Assembly: GCA_003242525.1 (NCBI GenBank) | Contig: QGUU01000035.1 | Coordinates: 1-11,811 of the forward strand | Length of the DNA: 11,811 bases | Reading direction: 5' to 3' | Source: Pseudomonadota bacterium | GTDB taxonomy: Bacteria; Pseudomonadota; Alphaproteobacteria; Rhizobiales; Rhizobiaceae | Part shown: positions 6,459 to 11,811 of the stretch, in pieces | Position numbering within the stretch: the first letter of the stretch is position 1 | How the letters are laid out: every line of letters begins with the position of its first letter | Program-made: the position numbers and the translations under genes | The notes under the pieces: generated by a model | Told to the model about the DNA's origin: nothing | The model's database searches: none | The model's input: only the letters and a program-made list of their open reading frames with translations

Positions 6459-7378
6459 TGAACCAGTTTCGCCTTTCCCGTCGGCCCGACATTGGCAACA
6501 AGATCCGCGTCTCCTTCGAATTCTTTCCACCGAAGACGGATGAGATGGAAACCCGGCTTTGGGAGACTGTGAAACGTCTGGAGCCGCTCCGGCCCAGATT
6601 CGTTTCCGTCACATATGGCGCAGGCGGTTCAACGCGGGAGCGTACGGCACGCACGATAGACCGTATTCTCGCTGAATCGGCTCTTATGCCTGCCGCGCAT
6701 CTCACCTGCATCGATGCCACGCGGGAAACGGTGGACGAAGTGATCCGTCAATTCGTCGATCTTGGCGTCACCCGGTTCGTGGCCCTGCGCGGCGATCCCT
6801 CGGCGGGAGTGGGAACACGTTACCGCCCGCATCCCGGCGGTTACGCAAACGGCGCGGAGATGGTGGCGGCGCTGCGGCGGCATGGCGATTTCGATATCTC
6901 CGTTTCCGCCTATCCGGAAAAGCACCCCGAAAGCCCGGACTTCGCCACCGATATCGACATGCTCAAGCGCAAGGTAGACAATGGCGCCACGCGGGCCATT
7001 ACCCAGTTCTTCTTCGACAACGATATTTACGAGCGCTACGTCGAGCGCGTGCGCCGCGCCGGCATCTACATCCCCATCGTGCCGGGCATCCTACCGGTTC
7101 ACAATATAAGCCAGGTGGCGAATTTTTCGGCGCGGGCGGGAGCCCATGTGCCCGCCTGGCTGCGCGAACGCTTTGAGGGGCTGGAAAACGATCCTCAGAC
7201 ACATGCCCTGGTCGCCTCGGCTGTCGCCGCTGAGCAGGTCCTCGACCTTGTGGAGCGCGGGGTAGGGGATTTCCATTTCTACACGATGAACCGGGCCGAT
7301 CTTGTTTTTGCAATCTGCCACATGATCGGCATCCGCGCGGACCCGGCAAAGAGCTCCCTCGGTTCGGCAGCTGCCTGA
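6458..7378 (+). CDS. metF: 5,10-methylenetetrahydrofolate reductase [NAD(P)H]
   Basis: A 306-residue FAD-dependent TIM-barrel enzyme, close to E. coli MetF (296). It reduces 5,10-methylene-THF to 5-methyl-THF, the methyl donor for methionine synthase. Landmarks in order: SFEFFPPK (19-26) with Glu21, equivalent to catalytic Glu28 of E. coli; VTYGAGGSTR (51-60); HLTC (81-84); ALRGDP (109-114); YPEKHPES (152-159); ITQFFFDND (181-189), with the folate-contacting Gln183; IVPGILPV (207-214); and the C-terminal FHFYTMNRADL (272-282). Translation is coupled to sahR by a 1-nt stop/start overlap, with AGGGA 9 nt before the ATG inside sahR. Expected to be repressed by SahR through the operator ahead of sahR and induced when S-adenosylhomocysteine accumulates. 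An intrinsic terminator follows. Confidence 0.96.
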   Translation: MNQFRLSRRPDIGNKIRVSFEFFPPKTDEMETRLWETVKRLEPLRPRFVSVTYGAGGSTRERTARTIDRILAESALMPAAHLTCIDATRETVDEVIRQFVDLGVTRFVALRGDPSAGVGTRYRPHPGGYANGAEMVAALRRHGDFDISVSAYPEKHPESPDFATDIDMLKRKVDNGATRAITQFFFDNDIYERYVERVRRAGIYIPIVPGILPVHNISQVANFSARAGAHVPAWLRERFEGLENDPQTHALVASAVAAEQVLDLVERGVGDFHFYTMNRADLVFAICHMIGIRADPAKSSLGSAAA

Positions 7379-7398
7379 CGCCGCTTGAGCCGGACATC

Positions 7399-7430
7399 AA
7401 AAAGGCCGGACGTTACGTCCGGCCCTTTCG
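7399..7430. terminator. Bidirectional intrinsic terminator between metF and the small membrane protein gene
   Basis: GGCCGGACG (7404-7412) pairs perfectly with CGTCCGGCC (7416-7424) around the loop TTA. On the plus strand the stem is followed by CTTTCG. On the minus strand it is followed by TTTTT (complement of 7399-7403), a better U-tract, so the stem works at least as well for leftward transcripts from the microprotein gene. It sits 20 bp past the metF stop and about 35 bp past the stop of the small gene. Confidence 0.88.
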
Positions 7431-7459
7431 ATTGCTTCCATTGGGCTACGCGTTTCTTC

Positions 7460-7546
7460 CTAGGGAAGAACCCCCATGATGAGGGCGGCAATGAATGCAA
7501 ACGCGGCACAGATCATCAAAGCGTTAAGCGGCCTTGTAAGTCCCAT
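7460..7546 (-). CDS. 28-residue single-pass membrane microprotein, unrecognised
   Basis: The frame starts MGLTRPLNALM, continues with a hydrophobic helix (ICAAFAFIAALIMGV, residues 12-26) and ends LP before TAG. The N-terminus carries one Arg and no acidic residue, so by the positive-inside rule it should face the cytoplasm with the C-terminus just emerging outside. Support for a real gene: a perfect AGGAGG 6 nt before the ATG (7553-7558), a plausible promoter about 34 nt upstream, and a terminator facing it within 60 bp of its stop. A second ATG at 7550 in another frame gives only eight codons and sits too near the Shine-Dalgarno. I do not recognise the family. It may act alone in the membrane or as a subunit or modulator of a larger membrane complex; nothing adjacent identifies a partner. 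It is too short for routine gene callers. Confidence 0.66.
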   Translation of the reverse strand: MGLTRPLNALMICAAFAFIAALIMGVLP

Positions 7547-7579
7547 GCATAGCCTCCTCTGCGAAAAGCTATGTCCGAG

Positions 7580-7608
7580 AATCTAAGGGCATTGTCGCCA
7601 CAGGCAAG
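7580..7608 (-). promoter_or_regulatory. Candidate promoter of the 28-aa membrane protein gene
   Basis: Read leftward, CTTGCC (7608-7603), a 17-bp spacer, and TAGATT (7585-7580) resemble the alphaproteobacterial CTTGAC-N17-CTATAT pattern. Transcription would start near 7573, leaving a leader of about 27 nt that contains the AGGAGG. The -10 match is partial, so the call is tentative. Confidence 0.35.
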
Positions 7609-7846
7609 GACAAAATGTGTTGCAATGCGTCGATATTGTGAAACATTTGGCCCGGCAGACAGCCTTACGCCTTGAAATTCCTTGCCAAAACGCGTCGAAA
7701 CAGGTGTGAAAAAAATGTGGCGGGCGGGGCGACCGATGCGGTCGAAAATCCGCTGCTTGCCGAATCGGTATGGAGGGATGAGAGCTCGATTCACCTGCGC
7801 TCCGCCCTCTGGATGCCCCCGGGCCTAGCGGTTTTTCGGAGGCGGC
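7609..7846. other. Intergenic stretch downstream of the lytic transglycosylase gene
   Basis: Together with the promoter and leader of the small gene, this completes a 300-bp gap from 7547 to 7846. I see no further gene. A 92-codon leftward frame covering 7516-7794 has no ribosome binding site, has an unstructured basic sequence and overlaps the better-supported small gene. An A-rich run (about 7709-7715) is the only local compositional oddity. I see no hairpin with a T-tract that would end the transglycosylase transcript, so read-through into the small gene is possible. Confidence 0.5.
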
Positions 7847-9079
7847 TCAAAGCTTGCGGAGCAATTCCACCGTAGGCCAACCGTCTACGGCCAGGCCCAG
7901 GCGTTTCTGCTCTTCCCGAACCGCTGCTCGCGTATTGTTGCCCAGTATTCCGTCCGTGCCGCCTACGTCGTAGCCACGCGCTTCGAGCTTTGCCTGCAGT
8001 TCCTTCATCTGGTCCTGGCTGAGACCGGGATCGGGATTTCTCGGGTCATAGGCCGGTGCGCCGGCAAAGCGCGAAGCAAGCACGGCCGCAGTCAGCGCAT
8101 AGGTGAAGGACTGGTTCCATTCGATATAGACGTCGAAATTGTCGTATACGAGAAAGGCGGGCCCCTTGTGGCCCATCGGCAGGGCGATGCCAGCCTTCAG
8201 CCCGTTGTCCTGCAGCGGCGAGCCATCGCGGCGGGTCACGCCCCATTCAGCCCATTGGGTCAGCGGCAGTTTGTTGGAGCGCCCGGTCTGGCTCCAGTCC
8301 ATGACCTCAGGCACCCGCACTTCCTCGATCCAGGGCTCGCCGCGTTTCCAGCCTTTCATCACTAGTTTTTTGGCGGTCGTCATGATGACGTCGGCGACGT
8401 TGTTGCGCAGGTCGATCATGCCGTCGCCATCGCCATCCACTCCGTCGGCGAGGTAGTCAATGGGGAGCATCTGGGTTTGGCCGATCTCGCCCGCCCAGGC
8501 GCCCTTGACGTCGGCGGGTACGATGCCGCGGTCGATCAGGGTGAGCAGAGGCAATAGCTGGGGGCGGAATATGTGAGGGCGGCGGCAATCAAACGCCAGC
8601 GTTACCAGCGCATTCAGCGTGTTGAAATCGCCCTGAACGGCGCCGAAGTCGGTTTCCAGCGCCCAGAAAGCGGTAATGATGGGGCCCGGTACTCCGAACT
8701 CGGCCTCGGCGCGTGCAAAGACTTCGGCGTATTTCTTCAGGTTGGCTGCGCCATGCTTGAGCCGGTAATCGGAAATCATGCGGCTGGCAAACTGGTTGAA
8801 CGTCTGGGTGAACACGCCCTGGGCCCTGTCCCGGGCGAGCACCTTTTCGTCAATCGTTGCATCTTCCAAGGCAGCGAGGCCGGCCTCGCCAATGCCGGCA
8901 GCTCTGGCTTCATCCAGCAACACCTGCTTCCATGCCTCGAAATCGCCGCCGCAAGCAGGTGCGTGCGCTTCTGCCGAAACAGTCTGCGCGGTCGCAGAAT
9001 ACACGGGCAGGCCGCTGCTTGACGCCAGGATGAGTGCCGGCAGGATGACGGAACGTCGAACCGTGATGGGCAGGAACAT
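7847..9079 (-). CDS. Lytic murein transglycosylase, MltB type (GH103), with C-terminal peptidoglycan-binding domain
   Basis: A 410-residue exported enzyme. Residues 1-35 form a Sec signal: MFLPITVRRS, then a hydrophobic stretch VILPALILASSSG, with cleavage likely after ATA or AQT (about 29-33); no lipobox cysteine is present, unlike E. coli MltB. The SLT_2/GH103 catalytic domain spans about 44-345, with catalytic Glu142 in AFWALETDFGAVQGD (137-151), GEIGQTQMLP (197-206) and an EF-hand-like VDGDGDGMIDL (214-224), reminiscent of the calcium site in E. coli Slt35. A peptidoglycan_binding_1 domain follows (354-409), with KLEARGYDVGGTDGILGNNT (364-383). It should cleave the MurNAc-GlcNAc bond in the periplasm, making 1,6-anhydro ends. 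AAGGAAAG lies just before the ATG at 9079; an in-frame ATG at 9223 would run through the upstream GH25 gene and hide the signal peptide. It follows that gene by 110 bp. Confidence 0.93.
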   Translation of the reverse strand: MFLPITVRRSVILPALILASSSGLPVYSATAQTVSAEAHAPACGGDFEAWKQVLLDEARAAGIGEAGLAALEDATIDEKVLARDRAQGVFTQTFNQFASRMISDYRLKHGAANLKKYAEVFARAEAEFGVPGPIITAFWALETDFGAVQGDFNTLNALVTLAFDCRRPHIFRPQLLPLLTLIDRGIVPADVKGAWAGEIGQTQMLPIDYLADGVDGDGDGMIDLRNNVADVIMTTAKKLVMKGWKRGEPWIEEVRVPEVMDWSQTGRSNKLPLTQWAEWGVTRRDGSPLQDNGLKAGIALPMGHKGPAFLVYDNFDVYIEWNQSFTYALTAAVLASRFAGAPAYDPRNPDPGLSQDQMKELQAKLEARGYDVGGTDGILGNNTRAAVREEQKRLGLAVDGWPTVELLRKL

Positions 9080-9111
9080 CGCTTTCCTTCCGAGCCTCGA
9101 AGCGTGGCTTT

Positions 9112-9157
9112 GCCGCAGCTGCTGCGGCGTCTTTTCAAGAGGATCGCGGCGCGATCC
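9112..9157 (-). terminator. Tandem hairpins between the GH25 and lytic transglycosylase genes, possible weak terminator
   Basis: Two 7-bp perfect stems with 3-nt loops occur in the 110-bp gap: GGATCGC/GCGATCC (9141-9147 with 9151-9157) and GCCGCAG/CTGCGGC (9112-9118 with 9122-9128). Neither has a good T-tract in the leftward direction, so they may slow or process the transcript, stabilise 3' ends, or have no role. Confidence 0.3.
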
Positions 9158-9189
9158 GTGGTTCCGGAAAGCAGGCAGACGGGCCGCTG

Positions 9190-9990
9190 TCAACGGGTGT
9201 TCTGGCGCAGCCACTTTTGCCATGCGGCCTCAGAGCCGTTGAAGACGTTGATGTCCGAGCGACCCGGCATGCCTGGGACGATGCCGGTCCCCGTATACTG
9301 CCAGAAAGTGAAGGGGTGGCTGCCGTATCTCTCGCTTGGATGGCCTGCAACGGATCGCAGCCAGAAGGGATAGCCGTGAAAGGTCGAGAGGCGGTTGTCG
9401 TCAAAGAAATCGATGGAGGTGTAGATGATCGGCTTCTGGCCATAGTGGCGCTCGACAATGTCGAGGAACGTTTTCATCTCGGCGCGCACCGTTTCAGGCG
9501 GCGGCCTTAGCCTGCAGGTGGGAGAGTTGGGGTTCCATTCCATGTCCAGGACCGGGGGCAGGGCGCCGCGTTCCCTCGGCACATTCCGGATGAACCAACG
9601 CGCCTGCTCGCTGGCCGGCCGGCAGAAGTAGAAGAAATGATACGCCCCGCGCGGTATTCCGGCCGCCCTGGTACCTGCCCAATGGCGGGCAAAATTCTGG
9701 TCGAGCCGATCGCCTCCCTCCGTGGCCTTGACAAAGGCGAAGGAGATGCCGCTGGCCTTCGCCCGGGCCCAGTCTATGTCGGTCTGGTATCTCGCCACAT
9801 CCGTCCCGTGGACGGGGTAGGTCCAGGGCGCGCGGCTTCCCCAGGCATGGGGTTTGTGATCGTCAAAGCGCGGGCCACGAGCCGCCACCGCCGACACTTC
9901 AGCCGCCGTGGGTGCAATGTCTGCCAGCCCTCCGGCCGTGGAGCAGGCACCAAGCGCAGCCAGCCATATCAGTGCCGCGAAACGGCGCAT
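9190..9990 (-). CDS. GH25 lysozyme-like muramidase, predicted lipoprotein
   Basis: A 266-residue exported protein. The N-terminus MRRFAALIWLAALGACSTAG is a type II signal peptide with lipobox LGAC and lipidated Cys16, implying an envelope-anchored enzyme facing the periplasm. The GH25 domain covers about 58-262: HGTDVARYQTDIDW (61-74) with Asp64, SFAFVKATEGG (83-93), the catalytic DxE in LPPVLDMEWN (144-153; Asp149, Glu151), PIIYTS (187-192), FWLRS and FTFWQYTGTG (227-236), with the late Asp246 in RSDINVF. GH25 enzymes hydrolyse the MurNAc-GlcNAc bond of peptidoglycan. The ATG at 9990 (GGAG 5 nt upstream) is chosen over the one at 10140, which would bury the signal peptide 50 residues in. It reads into the lytic transglycosylase gene and is divergent from the serine hydrolase gene, so it may share wall-turnover duties with its neighbours. 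Confidence 0.92.
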   Translation of the reverse strand: MRRFAALIWLAALGACSTAGGLADIAPTAAEVSAVAARGPRFDDHKPHAWGSRAPWTYPVHGTDVARYQTDIDWARAKASGISFAFVKATEGGDRLDQNFARHWAGTRAAGIPRGAYHFFYFCRPASEQARWFIRNVPRERGALPPVLDMEWNPNSPTCRLRPPPETVRAEMKTFLDIVERHYGQKPIIYTSIDFFDDNRLSTFHGYPFWLRSVAGHPSERYGSHPFTFWQYTGTGIVPGMPGRSDINVFNGSEAAWQKWLRQNTR

Positions 9991-10200
9991 CGCAACTCCG
10001 GGGCCAGCCCAGCCGGCCGTTGGTCGATCATTTCGGCCGGCGATCCTGCGATGCCGCCCCGCCGGCGCGCAGCATCCTGCAGGCGCCTGGCTGACGTCAT
10101 CGCCCATCATGGTTGATTTTCGGTTGACGGCGCTCGACACAACCAGCGATTTGCGGAAGCAATGGCGGCAAAACCGCGGCGGCTTCGGGGAGGCAGGAGG
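9991..10200. promoter_or_regulatory. Divergent control region of the GH25 and serine hydrolase genes
   Basis: This 210-bp gap must hold promoters for both directions. On the plus strand TTGACG (10124-10129) is a good -35, but the expected -10 position is poor (CGATTT at 17 bp). An all-GC inverted repeat, GCCGGCCG (10012-10019) and CGGCCGGC (10034-10041), encloses 14 nt and lies 22 bp ahead of the GH25 start; in leftward RNA it would form a leader hairpin. TGACGTCA (10092-10099) is a perfect 8-bp palindrome. Their function is unknown. Confidence 0.4.
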
Positions 10201-11571
10201 ATGCGTACTGTTCTGAAGGCTTCAAAGTGGCTCGGCGGGCTCGCGGTCCTGTCGCTTGCGGCACTGCTTGCATGGCTCTATCTCGCGCCGCCGGACCTGA
10301 TCCGCGTGGGCTCGGGCTATGCTGCCAAGATCGTTTGCTCCAACGTCTTTCTCGCAGGGCGCGAACCGGAAGAAGTTCTGGCGCTGGATGTGCAGGCGCC
10401 TGGCCATCCTCTGCTCAGGCTCATGAGGGTGAAGGTCGATCGCGAGGCCGGTACGGTCACGGCGGGGCTGCTGGGCATTCTGGGTACGAGCGTTGCGGTG
10501 TTTCGCGACGGGCTGGGCTGCGCCAGCGTGCCGGATGGCAACCTGGTGAGGGCGAAATCCCTTGCGGGCCCGCCTTCGAGACCGCACGAGGCGCCTGACA
10601 GGCTCTGGCCCGATGGAGAGCGGGTCGAGACGGGGCATGATCCGGAGCTTGAACAACTGCTGGATGACCCGGAACTGGCCGGAGAGGGGATGCGCGCGAT
10701 CGTCGTGGTGCGGAACGGCCGCATTGTCGCGGAGCGTTACGGAGACGGCTTTTCCGCCGCCACTCCGCTACTCGGATGGTCGATGACCAAGACCGTCACG
10801 GCAGCGATCGTCGGCACGCTCGTCGAGGATGGACAAATGGCGTTGGACCGGAAGGAGCTTCTCCCGTCATGGCGTGGAGACGGGCGGGCCGACATCAGCA
10901 TCGCCGACCTGATGGCCATGGCGAGCGGCCTGGAATTCAACGAGGACTATGGCGACGTCACCGACGTGACCCGAATGCTGTTTCTCGAGCCTGACATGGC
11001 GGCTTTCGCGGCGGCCAAGCCGCTGATCCAACCCGTAGGCAGTGTCTTCTCCTATTCCAGCGGGACCACGGCAATACTTTCCCGGCTCTGGCAGGATGCC
11101 ATCGGCGATCGGAAGCTGGCCCTTGCCTGGCCCAGGCTGGCGCTGTTCACCCCTCTCGGCATGCAAAGCGCGGTGCTGGAAGCGGATGCGGCAGGGACCT
11201 TCGCAGGGTCATCCTACATGTATGCAACCGCACGCGACTGGGCGCGCTTCGGCCAGTTTCTGCTGCAGGAGGGCATGTGGAGGGGCCGGCAAATCCTGCC
11301 GCCGGGGTTCGTCGCCTGGATGCGTGAGCCGTCTGACGCTTCCCCGGCTTATGGCAGGGGTCACGTCTGGATCGAAGGGGAGCAGGATGACGCTTCGGGA
11401 AGCGCCCCGGAAGTACCGCCGGACACGTTCTGGATGCAGGGGCACGACGGCCAGCGGATAGCAATCATTCCATCGAGGCAACTCGTCGTGGTGCGTATGG
11501 GGCTGACGCCGGCGAAACTTGGCTATCAGCCTCGGCACCTCGTGGCGAAAGTTGCGAAGGCGGCAGGATAG
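10201..11571 (+). CDS. Membrane-anchored serine hydrolase of the beta-lactamase/penicillin-binding-protein fold (class C, NylB/EstB-like)
   Basis: A 456-residue protein. Residues 10-29 form an uncleaved-looking membrane anchor after a basic N-terminus (MRTVLKASKW), which places the rest in the periplasm. A non-catalytic region of about 110 residues follows, then the beta-lactamase-related domain (about 145-450). The nucleophile motif is SMTK (Ser194, Lys197), the second element is YSS (285-287), and the third is HDG (415-417) in place of KTG, the arrangement seen in 6-aminohexanoate-dimer hydrolase and related esterases or amidases. The substrate cannot be read from sequence; peptide, amide and ester hydrolysis are all possible, and classical beta-lactamase activity is unlikely. 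The ATG at 10201 has GGGGAGG about 8 nt and AGGAGG directly upstream; the ATG at 10162 would overlap these. It is convergent with cydB, whose stop is 38 bp past its own. Confidence 0.88.
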   Translation: MRTVLKASKWLGGLAVLSLAALLAWLYLAPPDLIRVGSGYAAKIVCSNVFLAGREPEEVLALDVQAPGHPLLRLMRVKVDREAGTVTAGLLGILGTSVAVFRDGLGCASVPDGNLVRAKSLAGPPSRPHEAPDRLWPDGERVETGHDPELEQLLDDPELAGEGMRAIVVVRNGRIVAERYGDGFSAATPLLGWSMTKTVTAAIVGTLVEDGQMALDRKELLPSWRGDGRADISIADLMAMASGLEFNEDYGDVTDVTRMLFLEPDMAAFAAAKPLIQPVGSVFSYSSGTTAILSRLWQDAIGDRKLALAWPRLALFTPLGMQSAVLEADAAGTFAGSSYMYATARDWARFGQFLLQEGMWRGRQILPPGFVAWMREPSDASPAYGRGHVWIEGEQDDASGSAPEVPPDTFWMQGHDGQRIAIIPSRQLVVVRMGLTPAKLGYQPRHLVAKVAKAAG

Positions 11572-11609
11572 CCGGCCTTTTCCTGTCCGGTTCCGTTACT
11601 GCGAAGATT

Positions 11610-11811
11610 TCAGTGGTAACCCAGATCCGACCTGACCTTGCCGCGGAACACCCAGTAGGACCAGCCAGTGTACATCAGGATCACCGGCAGCAAAAACATC
11701 GTCCCGACGGCCAGGAAGGCCTGCGTGCTCTCGGCGGAAGCTGCTTCCCACAAGGTGTAGCTATGGGGCACGATCATTGGCCACAGGCTGATGCCGATGC
11801 CGATATAGGAG
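11610..11811 (-). CDS. cydB: Cytochrome bd ubiquinol oxidase subunit II, C-terminal end only
   Basis: Sixty-six codons plus a stop read leftward from the right edge; the rest of the gene lies beyond the window. The sequence YIGIGISLWPMIVP leads into a periplasmic loop (TLWEAASAESTQAF) and the last transmembrane helix (LAVGTMFLLPVILMYTGWSY), then the short cytoplasmic tail WVFRGKVRSDLGYH. This ending is typical of CydB/CioB, which with CydA forms the terminal oxidase that reduces oxygen with ubiquinol. Whether it is a canonical or a cyanide-insensitive (Cio-type) bd oxidase cannot be decided from this part. The gene converges with the serine hydrolase gene; no clear terminator is visible in the 38-bp gap. 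Confidence 0.93.
   Translation of the reverse strand, partial: SYIGIGISLWPMIVPHSYTLWEAASAESTQAFLAVGTMFLLPVILMYTGWSYWVFRGKVRSDLGYH

Noticed and set aside
7516..7794. A 92-codon leftward frame covering the small membrane gene in another frame
   Set aside because: It has no Shine-Dalgarno and no recognisable domain, and it would include the promoter and ribosome binding site of the better-supported 28-codon gene.
9637..10116. A 159-codon rightward frame opposite the GH25 gene
   Set aside because: It is antisense to a clear lipoprotein signal peptide and catalytic domain, with no motif of its own.
1..11811. A new defence system, mobile island or CRISPR array
   Set aside because: I looked for spaced repeats, recombinases, transposases, toxin-antitoxin pairs, tRNA boundaries and composition shifts, and found none. 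All large genes belong to recognisable chromosomal families.

Overview
The window is an ordinary-looking stretch of GC-rich chromosome from an alphaproteobacterium, most likely a member of the Hyphomicrobiales (Rhizobiales), perhaps Phyllobacteriaceae/Mesorhizobium-like. This is inferred from the GC-rich codon use, an ArsR-methyltransferase regulator (SahR type) directly upstream of metF, the short TrmO coupled to a DUF2293 gene, and the (R)-amine-transaminase-like class IV aminotransferase. I see no insertion sequence, prophage, tRNA, rRNA, CRISPR array or other sign of a mobile island.

Layout, left to right. (1) Bases 2-1342 (+): 3' four-fifths of ettA, a ribosome-associated ABC-F ATPase, closed by a strong intrinsic terminator. 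(2) 1394-2161 (+): tam, trans-aconitate 2-methyltransferase. (3) 2327-3451 (+): a long-form ketoacyl-ACP synthase III. (4) A leftward block, 5316 to 3454: trmO (tRNA t6A37 methyltransferase), a DUF2293 gene overlapping it by 4 bp, and a PLP fold-IV aminotransferase. (5) Divergent from trmO, a rightward operon 5448-7378: sahR and metF, with a near-perfect palindromic operator ahead of sahR. (6) A bidirectional terminator, then a leftward 28-codon membrane microprotein gene at 7546-7460. (7) A leftward cell-wall block: a GH25 lysozyme-like lipoprotein (9990-9190) and a GH103 MltB-type lytic transglycosylase (9079-7847). (8) 10201-11571 (+): a membrane-anchored SxxK serine hydrolase. (9) The 3' end of cydB (cytochrome bd oxidase subunit II) entering leftward from the right edge.

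Functional themes. The middle of the window is rich in S-adenosylmethionine chemistry: Tam and TrmO use SAM, SahR is expected to sense S-adenosylhomocysteine, and MetF supplies methyl groups for methionine synthesis. The right half is rich in cell-envelope functions: two peptidoglycan-cleaving enzymes, a penicillin-binding-protein-like serine hydrolase, and a respiratory oxidase subunit. Nothing here amounts to a clearly new system. The points most worth following are the unannotated 28-aa membrane protein with its own expression signals, the SahR operator between two methyl-metabolism genes, the DUF2293 gene coupled to trmO, and the aminotransferase whose signature resembles (R)-selective amine transaminases.
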